Below, one piece after another: positions 1-7,710 of a stretch of 59,921 bases of DNA (the stretch's first letter is position 1; every line of letters begins with the position of its first letter). A model generated the notes under the pieces. It saw nothing but the letters and a program-made list of their open reading frames with translations, was not told where the DNA came from and did no database searches. The position numbers and the translations under genes were made by a program. The stretch comes from Flavobacterium gelidicaeli (GTDB taxonomy: Bacteria > Bacteroidota > Bacteroidia > Flavobacteriales > Flavobacteriaceae), in the NCBI RefSeq assembly GCF_013294005.1, contig NZ_JABSNK010000017.1:1-59921 (forward strand), given 5' to 3'.

Positions 1-294
1 CCAATCTTTATTTTTAAAATTTGAATATGTTAATTCTCCCTCACAAACTTTAATTGTATTATTTTTTCCAATAATCTTTTTTGTTTCTCTCGGAGTACCA
101 ATAACCAACAAACCTCCTTCAGTATTTAGAAATGCAGTAATCTCCTTAAATATGTCATTAATTTCTACTTCTCCGCTTTTAAATTCGATTACTGATGATT
201 CTTCTTGTTCAGTTGAAAAATATTCTTTTATATCATTTAGTGTTACTTCATTTCTACTTTTTCCAAAAATTTTTTCAATGTAATCTGAATTCAT
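1..294 (-). CDS. AlbA_2 (Schlafen-like) domain protein, N-terminal part, cut by window edge
   Basis: The ATG is at 294 on the minus strand and 98 codons run open to base 1, so the C-terminus is outside the window. The segment EFKSGEVEIN followed by ITAFLNTEGGLLVIGT matches the core of the AlbA_2 putative nucleic-acid-binding domain: a Glu-Phe-Lys strand, then a helix with a conserved Asn, then a Gly-Gly strand. AlbA_2 proteins in bacteria are often regulators or defence-linked ATP-binding proteins, but the part that would decide this is missing. It is the sixth cassette gene counting away from the recombinase at 5543-7300. Its start lies 54 bases after the cassette head GTTGTGCGC at 348. Confidence 0.75.
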   Translation of the reverse strand, partial: MNSDYIEKIFGKSRNEVTLNDIKEYFSTEQEESSVIEFKSGEVEINDIFKEITAFLNTEGGLLVIGTPRETKKIIGKNNTIKVCEGELTYSNFKNKDW

Positions 295-339
295 ATAATT
301 GTATTTAAGTTATTGAATTCTCCTATTTTTGGCCGAATA

Positions 340-475
340 GCGCACAACGTTTCGCGGCTTGCGGAAGTGGCGAACTTCGTAACCGATTATTTTCGGCTAA
401 GATAAAATTTCTTGCGTAAGATAAACGTGAATTTACCACATATTTCGCCATTTTTGCAAACCGCTGTTAGCGGTA
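340..475 (-). repeat. attC-like palindromic repeat R1
   Basis: Imperfect inverted repeat of about 130 bp. Read on the minus strand it starts with TACCGCTAAC (475-466) and ends with GTTGTGCGC (348-340). After AAC one arm is AGCGGTTTGCAAAAATGGCG. The other arm, read as its complement, is the same with four extra bases near the end (GTTT CGCGGCTTGC...). The centre shares the TTTTCGGCTAA and GCGTAAG-type motif with R2-R4. It closes the third to fifth genes (482-1515) as one cassette: the tail TACCGCTAAC is the reverse complement of that cassette's head at 1542-1551. Confidence 0.85.
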
Positions 476-481
476 GTTTTT

Positions 482-813
482 TTATCCTGCCATATCCATT
501 TTTAAGAAAGTTAGTTTTCCATTTTTCCATTCGAAGTTCCATAAATATGTATATTCTGTTATTTGGTCATTTGGATAAATTTGTTTGCCGATTTCTGAAC
601 CGCCTTGATTTCCATATTTTATATAAAATCCATATTTGGACAATTCTATTTTGTAATAGATAACTATCTCTCCATTATCCACGTTGACGTTATAAATGCC
701 TTTGTCAAAAGACCAATTTATATCGTCTAAATTAATTTTTTCGAATGAATTTTTTAAGTAATCAAATCGTCCTTTATAGTCATATTGTAAATCGAATAAT
801 TATATTTATCCAT
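482..813 (-). pseudogene. Hypothetical protein, frameshifted
   Basis: A protein-like reading frame ends at 482 (last residues LTFLKMDMAG). It stays open upstream to about 797 without an ATG until residue MDNGE at 682. An ATG with a plausible N-terminus (MDKYNYSIYN) sits at 813 in another frame, so a one- or two-base indel near 770-800 would join them into a protein of about 109 residues. The upstream frame reads DYKGRFDYLKNSFEKINLDD before MDNGE, which looks like genuine coding sequence. No family is recognised. Alternatively only the 66 residues from 682 are made. It is the last gene of its cassette, seven bases from repeat R1. Confidence 0.5.
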
Positions 814-862
814 TTAAACAAGTTTATTGTCATTCATTAATGTTACTTTAAAATTTTTCAAT

Positions 863-1144
863 TCACTGATAAAAATTATCTCGGTCGTTTTTAATTGTTG
901 ATGTTTTATCTTGAAATAATTTAATATTTTGTTTTTCGATATTATTGTATATTATTTTCTTATTGTCAGCAGTAGGTTTATACCATTTTATATTTGAATA
1001 GTAATTGTTAACGTCTGAACTTTTACATACATAACCTTTTGTTGCAAATAAGTCATTTGTTAAATAACGAATTTCATCCATACTCAAATCATTGATTTGA
1101 TCAGATTTAATAATTTGTTTTGAACAAGTTGAGCAGTTTTTCAA
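863..1144 (-). CDS. YARHG domain protein, start degraded
   Basis: Residues IRYLTNDLFATKGYVCK, then NNYYSNIKWYKP, match the YARHG domain, a small extracellular domain of bacterial envelope proteins (aromatic-Ala-x-x-Gly-Tyr, then W-Y-K-P). The frame can only begin at TTG 1144, but it stays open upstream to 1213. That upstream stretch encodes a hydrophobic run (IRLFFTLLPFIIFVKTFGQ) that looks like a signal peptide and has no ATG, GTG or TTG. The natural start therefore seems mutated, or a small indel lies near 1205-1213. The gene may be decaying. Same cassette as its two neighbours. Confidence 0.6.
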   Translation of the reverse strand: MKNCSTCSKQIIKSDQINDLSMDEIRYLTNDLFATKGYVCKSSDVNNYYSNIKWYKPTADNKKIIYNNIEKQNIKLFQDKTSTIKNDRDNFYQ

Positions 1145-1248
1145 ATTTTGACCAAATGTTTTAACGAAAATTATGAAAGGTAAAAGTGTGAAAAATAATC
1201 TTATTTGATTTTGTTATATTTATACGAGTTTGTTTATAAATTTTTACA

Positions 1249-1515
1249 TTAACCTATTTCTGGTGCGGTCATAAAAATTGTCAACCAAAATAAATTCCAA
1301 ATTAGCCCAAGCACGTTTATACAAAATAGTAGAACATTGTTTTTGAATTTAACTGTGAGTGTAAGTCCCGCTGGAATTAAAATCAAGAAAACTGGTGAAA
1401 TAAATAACGGAAATGTACCTGTCTGCCAGATTTCAAAAATTATCATCGGAATGTAATAAATATTTGTTAATATTATTAAAAGTGCTGTCATTCTAATGAT
1501 TACGTTGAATTTCAT
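1249..1515 (-). CDS. Small membrane protein, unknown
   Basis: 88 residues from ATG 1515. A longer reading from ATG 1635 would take its first 40 residues from repeat R2, so the internal Met (MKFNVIIRMTALL) is preferred. The protein is almost all hydrophobic: three likely membrane segments (ALLIILTNIYYIPMIIF, FPLFISPVFLILIPAGL, VLLFCINVLGLIWNLFW). Small polytopic proteins of this kind are common cassette cargo in chromosomal integrons. No family is recognised. Confidence 0.6.
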   Translation of the reverse strand: MKFNVIIRMTALLIILTNIYYIPMIIFEIWQTGTFPLFISPVFLILIPAGLTLTVKFKNNVLLFCINVLGLIWNLFWLTIFMTAPEIG

Positions 1516-1541
1516 TTGTCTTACTGTCGTGAGTTTAAAAT

Positions 1542-1670
1542 TACCGCTAACGTTTTGCTGCTTTGAGATGGCTGGAAAATCGTAGCCGCTCAATTTTCGG
1601 CTTAACGAAAACTTGATGCGAAACGATAATTCCACTAAATTCCAGCTATATCAAAACAGCTGTTGTGCGT
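1542..1670 (-). repeat. attC-like palindromic repeat R2
   Basis: Same architecture as R1. The minus strand starts ACGCACAAC (1670-1662), followed by AGCTGTTTTGATATAGCTGG, and ends CCAGCCATCTCAAAGCAGC then AAAACGTTAGCGGTA (to 1542). The arm next to GTT carries four extra bases. The tail ACGCACAAC is the reverse complement of the head of the cassette it closes (2540-2548). The core CAATTTTCGGCTTAACGAAA is the same as in R4. Confidence 0.9.
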
Positions 1671-1676
1671 TCGGTT

Positions 1677-2495
1677 TTATTCTTTTTTGCTTCGTTCAAT
1701 TTGCAATATTAATTCTTCAATATGTTTTAAGTCACAATGTTGATAAGAAATTCTTTCGGAAGTTTCTCCTCTAAATTCGCTGATTTTTTTCTCTCCAATA
1801 TAATAATCAAATTTATAATTTCTATTTCCATCGAATGCTAAAATTCGCCATTCTTCAATTTCTTTTTCAATAAATTTTTCAATGAGAATAGTATATTTCA
1901 ATTTTAAATCAGTTCCAAAATAGGGTATATGTATTTCTTTATTTTTGTTTAACGAATTTGTATTTATTTGGATAATTCCTCTTGAAAATGGATATTTTGT
2001 TCTATTTCTGTTTTTATTATACTTATTACTTTGAGGATATAATGAATGAATAATTTTCGTTCCTTTATACAAGATTAGGTTTATTTTTTCTTCAGTTATA
2101 TTGTCAAATGAATACGCACCGAAATATTTTTCAAATTTATCAGAATCTTTATGGTCGTTATTTTCTATTAAATTCTCTGGAGAATATATTGAATCAGCAA
2201 TTTTTATAAATTTAGCTGGATAGATATCATTAGGAAATTTACTTTGTGCTTGAAATCCTTCTCCTTTCGGATAAGGTTGAGTTGACCAATACTCATGTCT
2301 AATTTTTATATGTTCATAAGCAGTATCTAAATTGCCTTTGATTAAAATCAAATTTTTATCTGATAAAGTTATGATGTTTAAATAGTTTAATTTGGAGACA
2401 TTAAAAATTTTCAAGCCATAAAACTTAAAAATTGGATTATTTTTAGCTTCTGACTCAATAAGTTTAATTTCGGATTCTGTTAAAATTCTTTCCAA
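1677..2495 (-). CDS. Hypothetical cassette protein
   Basis: 272 residues, ATG at 2495, stop seven bases before repeat R2. No signal peptide and no membrane segment; it is rich in Lys, Asn, Ile and Glu and probably cytoplasmic. The stretch TAYEHIKIRHEYWS resembles the H-x-x-x-R-H region of some toxin-like nuclease or phage-associated domains, but this is too short to name a family. The second half holds a basic patch (NKYNKNRNRTKYPFSRG) and a charged C-terminal helix (HIEELILQIERSKKE). It is the only gene of its cassette. Confidence 0.65.
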   Translation of the reverse strand: MERILTESEIKLIESEAKNNPIFKFYGLKIFNVSKLNYLNIITLSDKNLILIKGNLDTAYEHIKIRHEYWSTQPYPKGEGFQAQSKFPNDIYPAKFIKIADSIYSPENLIENNDHKDSDKFEKYFGAYSFDNITEEKINLILYKGTKIIHSLYPQSNKYNKNRNRTKYPFSRGIIQINTNSLNKNKEIHIPYFGTDLKLKYTILIEKFIEKEIEEWRILAFDGNRNYKFDYYIGEKKISEFRGETSERISYQHCDLKHIEELILQIERSKKE

Positions 2496-2539
2496 TTATA
2501 TTTCTAGATTATGTTTTTTTCCGTTTTTACACTAAACTG

Positions 2540-2668
2540 ACGCACAACGTTATGCCACTTTGAGATGGCTGGAAGTTCGTAACCCTTCAGTTTTCGGTTT
2601 ATGCAAAACTTGATGCGAAACGATAATACCACTAAACTCCAGCTAGCTCAAAATGGCGGTTGGCAGTA
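2540..2668 (-). repeat. attC-like palindromic repeat R3
   Basis: The minus strand begins TACTGCCAAC (2668-2659), then CGCCATTTTGAGCTAGCTGG, and ends CCAGCCATCTCAAAGTGGC, ATAACGTTGTGCGT (2540). Four extra bases lie in the second arm. The tail TACTGCCAAC is the reverse complement of the head of the serine hydrolase cassette (3794-3803). Confidence 0.9.
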
Positions 2669-2672
2669 GTTG

Positions 2673-3749
2673 TTATTTTTTCTCCGCTAAATATAAATTC
2701 GCAATTTCTTCTATAAAATTTTCAGGACGAGAACCCACTAAATTTGTCAAAATCACTACTGAAATATTATCTTTTGGATAAATGTATAAAGCATTTCTAT
2801 TTCCACCTAATGAAGCAATTACAGGATTTTTAATTCTTGAACTTGAATAAAAACCAATCGAACTTCTGTTTAGAAAATTATTTGTTTCATATATTTCTCC
2901 ATTTTTTAATGTTATTGGCGCTAGTAGTATTTTCAGATTTTCTGAATTAACTAATTTATTATTTTGTAATGCAATTATCCATTGTGCCATTTCAGTCGCA
3001 CTTGAATATATACCTCCTGCTGGATTTAAACTTGATGGAATAGGTTGATAAACATTGGTTAGTACATTATTATCTCTAAAATAAGAATATGGCTTTGCTG
3101 AATGATTAAATATTTTGTAGAAATCTCCAATTCCAACTTTCATTGAGTTGTTCATTTGGGCTTTCTTGAATATGTTTTCTACAATATATTTTTCATATGA
3201 TTGTCCACTAACTTTTTCAATAACCATTCCTAGCAATATGTAATTACCTTGCGCATCTTCGTAATCTTCATCTGGAAGAAAAACAAGTGGAAATTCTTTC
3301 ATTTTTTTGAATAAAACTTCTCTATTTTCTGATAACATATTTCCTTGTGAATCCCAAATTGCAGGAATTCCTGATTTATGAGTAACCACTTGTTTTAGCG
3401 TAATATTTTGCCAAGTTTTCGGTAAACTATCTAGATATTTTGAAATTGGTTCATCGAGATTTAATTTACCATTTTCTACTAATTGCATAATAGCAACTCC
3501 TGTAAATGCTTTTGTTATGGAATTAATACTGAAAATTGTTTTGTCATCAACAGCAATTGAATCCTCTATATTTGCCAATCCGTAATGACCTTTTTTAACA
3601 ATTTCATTGTTTTTTATTACGGCTAATTGTAAACCAACAATTCTATTTTTTTGCATTAGTTTTTTTATTTCAACATCAACTTTATCTACTTGAGAATAGG
3701 TAAAATTGCTAACTGCAAAAAAGGCAATCAAAAACATTATTTTTTTCAT
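2673..3749 (-). CDS. Exported beta-lactamase-family serine hydrolase
   Basis: 358 residues with a Sec signal peptide (MKKIMFLIAFFAVSNFTYSQ). The SxxK motif of class C beta-lactamase/penicillin-binding-like hydrolases is S77-I-T-K80, followed by the typical helix (LVENGKLNLDEPISKYL). The YxN position is altered: Y163-E-D lies before GNYILLGMVIEKVSG with two extra residues of spacing. The third motif is LGGN (usually GHxG). Members act on D-Ala peptides, beta-lactams or esters in the periplasm; the substrate cannot be told here. It is the single gene of its cassette and ends four bases from R3. Confidence 0.85.
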   Translation of the reverse strand: MKKIMFLIAFFAVSNFTYSQVDKVDVEIKKLMQKNRIVGLQLAVIKNNEIVKKGHYGLANIEDSIAVDDKTIFSINSITKAFTGVAIMQLVENGKLNLDEPISKYLDSLPKTWQNITLKQVVTHKSGIPAIWDSQGNMLSENREVLFKKMKEFPLVFLPDEDYEDAQGNYILLGMVIEKVSGQSYEKYIVENIFKKAQMNNSMKVGIGDFYKIFNHSAKPYSYFRDNNVLTNVYQPIPSSLNPAGGIYSSATEMAQWIIALQNNKLVNSENLKILLAPITLKNGEIYETNNFLNRSSIGFYSSSRIKNPVIASLGGNRNALYIYPKDNISVVILTNLVGSRPENFIEEIANLYLAEKK

Positions 3750-3793
3750 ATTTTATTTTATTTGGTTGTTTTGTCGATTTTTTCGGGTACAAT

Positions 3794-3922
3794 TACTGCC
3801 AACGTTTTGCCACTTTGAGATGGCTGGAAGTTCGTAACCGCTCAATTTTCGGCTTAACGAAAACGTGATGCGAAACGTTAATTCCACTAAATTCCAGCTA
3901 GCTCAAAATGGTTGTTGTGTGA
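3794..3922 (-). repeat. attC-like palindromic repeat R4
   Basis: The minus strand begins TCACACAAC (3922-3914), then AACCATTTTGAGCTAGCTGG, and ends CCAGCCATCTCAAAGTGGC, AAAACGTTGGCAGTA (3794). R2, R3 and R4 are close copies of one another in centre and arms, while R1, R5 and R6 have diverged arm sequences that still pair. The tail TCACACAAC is the reverse complement of the head of the DUF6624 cassette (4921-4929). Confidence 0.9.
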
Positions 3923-3927
3923 TGTGT

Positions 3928-4887
3928 TTATTTTTTCGGTTTACTCATCTCTTCAATTTCAGGCAAATCTTTTTTATATTGTTCTATATTCCAAGTTATG
4001 TTCCAGTGTTTAACATATTCTGCTAAATTTTCTAATCCAACTTCTGCTCTTCTTTTATCTACATTATCAGGGTCAATTAAAGGACAAACATACTGAGTTT
4101 TAGTGTTTGGATTTGTACCTATTTGACTTCCGTAAATTTGTTTTCTACCTTCTTGATTTTCTATTCTATCAATTAACAATGCCAATGAACTTGGATCAGC
4201 ATTTCCTTTTTTAACAGCTTCTTTCATCATAGGTAAATATTTTTTTTGCGTTTCCAAATCATTATGTTGAATTACATAAAATAATGCACTATTGGCTTGA
4301 GCACCAACTTTGTCTTTTCCAACCCATCCTTTTTTATCTAATATCTTTTTTACTTTTATTAAATTTATGGAGTCTTTTTGACTCGCGATTTGCCAAAGGT
4401 CTTTCATTTCTTTAGAATCTTGCCCGAATTTTTTTTGAGTTTCGTTCATTTGCATTCTATATTTTTGGTCTTCATCTAGAATTGTTAACAATTCAGTCTG
4501 CAAAGGTTTGTCATAATTCGCTTCAACTATGTCTATCTTTTTCTTAAGTTCAAAAATGATTTTATTAAATTTTTTATCATTTCTAACATTGTCTAGATCC
4601 GAATCAGTATTGATCTGATTTAAATTGTCATATCCATTATTTATAGAAGTTTCTAACCATTTTAATGAGTTCTTTTTATCATTTGCTAAAGATGCAGCAC
4701 AAGCTGCATTGTAAAAATTATTTTTTGATTCGGGTTTTACTTTAATTGCTTTCGCAAAATAATCTGTTGATATTTTATAATTCTTTGCTTCATAAGAAGA
4801 ATCTGCTTTTTTTATTAAATCATCGTAATTTTGTCCGTAGGAAGTTAAAATCGTAGCAAATAATGCCAAAAACGTCAATTTATTCAT
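3928..4887 (-). CDS. Exported TPR / DUF6624 protein
   Basis: 319 residues with a signal peptide (MNKLTFLALFATILTSYGQ). Residues 20-110 form TPR-like helices (ADSSYEAKNYKISTDYFAKA; FYNAACAASLANDKKNSLKW). The second half matches DUF6624: an acidic DEDQKYR, a DSINLIKVKKILDKKGWVG step, a Val-Ile-Gln-His strand, and DRIENQEGRKQIYGSQ near the end. The function of DUF6624 is unknown; such proteins are frequent in Bacteroidota and usually periplasmic. It starts 34 bases after R5 and ends six bases before R4. Confidence 0.8.
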   Translation of the reverse strand: MNKLTFLALFATILTSYGQNYDDLIKKADSSYEAKNYKISTDYFAKAIKVKPESKNNFYNAACAASLANDKKNSLKWLETSINNGYDNLNQINTDSDLDNVRNDKKFNKIIFELKKKIDIVEANYDKPLQTELLTILDEDQKYRMQMNETQKKFGQDSKEMKDLWQIASQKDSINLIKVKKILDKKGWVGKDKVGAQANSALFYVIQHNDLETQKKYLPMMKEAVKKGNADPSSLALLIDRIENQEGRKQIYGSQIGTNPNTKTQYVCPLIDPDNVDKRRAEVGLENLAEYVKHWNITWNIEQYKKDLPEIEEMSKPKK

Positions 4888-4920
4888 AAAATTTTTTTTA
4901 TCCGGTTTTTCAAGAACATA

Positions 4921-5048
4921 TCACACAACGGTTCCTGGCTTAGCTTGGTGGGGAACTTATAAGTAGATTATTTTTGGCTGTACGAATATATGAAAAAAAA
5001 CGGAAATTCCACTAAATTCCCCATCATGCTAAACCAGTGTTATAATAT
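4921..5048 (-). repeat. attC-like palindromic repeat R5
   Basis: The repeat nearest the recombinase on the left. The minus strand begins ATATTATAAC (5048-5039), then ACTGGTTTAGCATGATGGGG, and ends with the arm CCAAGCTAAGCCAGGAACC before GTTGTGTGA (4921). Its arms differ from R2-R4 in sequence but keep pairing and the four-base excess in the second arm, which argues for selection on structure. The centre still has ATTATTTTTGGCT and AAATTCCACTAAA. Confidence 0.85.
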
Positions 5049-5074
5049 GTATTTTTCTGCACAAAATTTCTTCG

Positions 5075-5400
5075 TTATTCAATTTTTCAACGCAATACTT
5101 TTGGATACAAACGGCATCACTTTAATTTAACCAAACTGCTTTCGGCGTAACGATTTCATCATAAGATTTTTCGACGCAAACTGCATCACTTTAATTGAAC
5201 CAAATTACTTTCGGCTTAATGAATTCATCAAAATCTATTTCGAAGCAAACTGCATCACTTTAATTTAACCAAAATACTTTCGGTTAAATGAATTCGCCAC
5301 AATATTTTTCGACGCAAACTGCATCACTTTAATTTCATCAGATTACTTTCGGCTTAACGATTTTAACAGAATTTATTTCGACACAAACTTTTTCAAAACC
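5075..5400. repeat. 69-bp tandem repeat array in a gene-less cassette
   Basis: The motif GCATCACTTTAAT recurs at 5114, 5183, 5252 and 5321, an exact 69-bp period. Each copy is preceded by GACGCAAACT or a variant and followed by TTTAACCAAA and TACTTTCGGCTTAA. About 4.5 units are present and no open frame of note. The TTTCGGCTTAACGA part also occurs in the centre of R2 and R4. The stretch lies between a GTTATAATAT head (minus strand, 5501-5492) and the ATATTATAAC tail of R5, so it forms a cassette of about 570 bp without a protein gene. Confidence 0.85.
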
Positions 5401-5491
5401 TTCTTAATAATCATCAATTTTTTGGATTGCAGATTATTTTCTTAGTAGGAGTGAAGTGAGTAATTTTTTCACCGCAAAAATGGCGAAATAT

Positions 5492-5501
5492 ATATTATAA
5501 C
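5492..5501 (-). other. Recombinase-proximal cassette junction (attI candidate, left)
   Basis: On the minus strand GTTATAATAT opens the first cassette; its exact reverse complement closes it at R5 (5039-5048). On the plus strand the stretch just before the junction (5473-5488, CGCAAAAATGGCGAAA) copies part of an arm of R1. This suggests a half-site or degraded repeat on the recombinase side. It is 42 bases from the end of the recombinase gene. Assignment as the insertion site is inference. Confidence 0.5.
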
Positions 5502-5542
5502 TTGTATATAACATCAAATATATACATCTTTTTTGATGTTTT

Positions 5543-7300
5543 TTAGTTGTCATTCAGTTTTTTCTTATTATTTTCTTCAACTAAACGATCAAGTGGACTT
5601 AGAATCTTATCTGTAGCTGTTTTTGATACATGTGTGTAAATTGTTGTGGTTTTAATACTAGCATGACCAAGAAACTTTTGTATGTATCGTATATCTGTGC
5701 CGCTTTCTAGCAAATGTGTGGCAAAATTATGCCTCAAAGTGTGTACAGTGGCTTTTTTATCTAATCCTGACTTTTTTAAGGCAGCACGCATCACTGCTTG
5801 AGCACTACCAGTACTGTAGGGTTCGCCTGCATATTGTCCTTCAAAAACGTATTTATTTGGTTCGTAAAGTTTTTTGTAAATCTCTAGTGAGTTGACAATC
5901 GAGTAGGGTAGCATCACAATACGATCTTTTTTTCCTTTGGCATTTTTAATATGTATTTTATGTTCCAAAAATAATATGTCACGCCATTCTAAAGTTACAA
6001 TCTCGCTAACCCGTAAACCTGCACCATAACCTATTAATAGTAATAACTTATGTTTAGGGTTGTCTACTGCTCTAAATATTTCTAAACACTCTTCCATGGT
6101 TAGTACCGATGGTAATTTTTTTTCTGATTTTGGTCTCGGTAGTTTAAGATCAAAACCTTTTTGATGGTCAATTTGTTGGTAATAAAACAATAATGCATTT
6201 ACCATACTATGTCCTGATGATGCAGATAGTCCTCTTTCCATTAGCGAAGCTAAATATTTTGTAACTTCTTTTTGTGTTATGGAATGTGGGTCTTTAAAAT
6301 GATGATCACGTAAAAATTTAAGAAACGAACTCGTATAGGTACGCATTGTAGAACTACTATAATTTAATGCTAGAATAGTATCTACCATCATAGTGATGTA
6401 TTCATGTGCTGCAGCCGGAACTTGATTAAATAATTGCTCTTTGGTTTTTCTCAAATCTAGCTGCTTTCTATTGGGTAAATTTTGTTTTAACAAATACCCT
6501 TTTGGCAGTCTGTTGTTAATAAGTACTTTATGTGGTTCAAACTGCATTCCCATTGCTTCATATACACTAGGTGCAGCGGGTAATAAATAACAATCTTTAA
6601 TGGTACTGTAACGCGCCATTGAGAACCGTTTTATTTTTTCTCTTAATACAAGAAATGGAGGTACATATACTTCCATCCATTTTATGTCTTCAGGATGTGG
6701 TTTTATTACAATAGATTCTGATACAAAGACGGTTTCTTTTTTATAATAATCATTTTCTGGAAAAAAAGAGACTACTCCTAATATTTTTTCAACTTGTGTT
6801 TGTACGTTACTATGTCTTAATACCATATACACCTTGTAATTGGCATTCCAATACACTCCTTTAGTAGCTAATAATTGTTTACTAATATGCTGATAATAGT
6901 GCATCTTGAAAACCCAGTATTTACCTAAATTTGGTAATAATTCTAAACGCATGTTGGGTGCTAACGATTTTACGGTCGTTATATGTTCAGGGTTATGCAG
7001 CACAGGGGCCGAATCTAACTGAAGGTCGCTTTTGGCTATGGCTGGAAGGTCACGGCTTAGGGTAAGGCCGGCCAGCGGTTGCGTTTTTGTCTTTTTTGGG
7101 TTATCAATAACCAAATCGCTAAAATTTTGACTAATCAACTTATAGCTCACAACATTATAATCAAAATACCAGCATCGAAGTGACTGACTATAAATACCTC
7201 CCAATTGTTTTAATTGATCAATAGTAGTACTATCATACTTAAAGAAAAGTCCGATTCGGTCTGCATCACGATGCCATATCTTTTTTACAATTATTTGCAT
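5543..7300 (-). CDS. Oversized tyrosine recombinase of the cassette platform
   Basis: 585 residues, ATG at 7300. Residues about 285-585 are a complete tyrosine recombinase: a SAM-like core-binding part (about 300-385), then the catalytic residues R430 (GAGLRVSE), K455 (NAKGKKDR), H520-x-x-R523 (HTLRHNFATHLLESG), H546 (LGHASIKTTTIYTH) and the nucleophile Y555. The ending ILSPLDRL resembles the SPLD tail of integron integrases. K455 to H520 is 65 residues, as in XerD (72) and unlike IntI1 (106), so the IntI-specific insertion is absent. The first 280 residues are extra: they appear to hold two or three divergent copies of a 60-residue unit with I-x-x-L/K-x-x-x-G-x-Y/W...W/Y (near residues 15-60, 105-165, 205-260), somewhat HARP-like. 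It sits between two diverging cassette sets and is the obvious candidate for moving them. Confidence 0.9.
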   Translation of the reverse strand: MQIIVKKIWHRDADRIGLFFKYDSTTIDQLKQLGGIYSQSLRCWYFDYNVVSYKLISQNFSDLVIDNPKKTKTQPLAGLTLSRDLPAIAKSDLQLDSAPVLHNPEHITTVKSLAPNMRLELLPNLGKYWVFKMHYYQHISKQLLATKGVYWNANYKVYMVLRHSNVQTQVEKILGVVSFFPENDYYKKETVFVSESIVIKPHPEDIKWMEVYVPPFLVLREKIKRFSMARYSTIKDCYLLPAAPSVYEAMGMQFEPHKVLINNRLPKGYLLKQNLPNRKQLDLRKTKEQLFNQVPAAAHEYITMMVDTILALNYSSSTMRTYTSSFLKFLRDHHFKDPHSITQKEVTKYLASLMERGLSASSGHSMVNALLFYYQQIDHQKGFDLKLPRPKSEKKLPSVLTMEECLEIFRAVDNPKHKLLLLIGYGAGLRVSEIVTLEWRDILFLEHKIHIKNAKGKKDRIVMLPYSIVNSLEIYKKLYEPNKYVFEGQYAGEPYSTGSAQAVMRAALKKSGLDKKATVHTLRHNFATHLLESGTDIRYIQKFLGHASIKTTTIYTHVSKTATDKILSPLDRLVEENNKKKLNDN

Positions 7301-7461
7301 ATAAAGGTTATAAGCAACTAAAATACAACTTTGTTTTTAATAATCGAATATTAAATTGTTGATTTTTAATTATCTACGTCCTTTTTTTGTTTAGAAAGTA
7401 ATTTGACAGAAGTAGTGTATGGATATTAAGGCAAATTGTAAAGGAATAAACCAATTTTAGT

Positions 7462-7649
7462 TGTCAAATCGAACGTAGTTAAGATTAGTTATGCTGTTAT
7501 TACTTATTAATTGAAGCAAAAAAACTATTGAATCCTTATGTAAAATCGAGCGGTGTCGAGATTAGTTATACTATTGTTAATCATTGATTTAAGTGAAAAA
7601 AATCTTGAATCCGTATGAAATCGAGTGGAGTCGTGATTAATATTAAAGA
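7462..7649. repeat. About 76-bp tandem repeat upstream of the recombinase
   Basis: AAATCGA recurs at 7466, 7543 and 7618 (periods 77 and 75). Units share TCGAGCGGTGTCGAGATTAG, then TTATACTATTGTTAATCATT and TTGAATCCTTATG. The third unit stops where the toxin-antitoxin cassette begins at 7650. A related unit start (GTCAAATCAATCGGAGTCGA) reappears right after that cassette at about 8458. The TCGA...TCGA part is a small imperfect palindrome of the REP type. It lies where attI would be expected for a classical integron, 5' of the recombinase. Confidence 0.8.
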
Positions 7650-7710
7650 GTTAGGCATCACTTTGGCGCGACGCAAAGAAAAACCGAATTAAATCAAAAT
7701 CTTTTTTTTA

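Noticed and set aside
412..663. Open frame on the plus strand inside R1
   Set aside because: It overlaps repeat R1 and the opposite-strand protein-like frame; composition is not protein-like.
340..5048. R1-R5 as MITEs or simple REP elements
   Set aside because: No target-site duplications. The bases flanking each repeat match the other end of the neighbouring gene unit, which a transposed repeat would not produce.
5075..5400. CRISPR-like array
   Set aside because: The 69-bp period has no unique spacers between constant repeats; whole units are degenerate copies, and there are no cas genes.
5543..7300. Calling the recombinase a canonical IntI
   Set aside because: K-to-H spacing and length do not fit IntI; only the SPLD-like tail and the context do.
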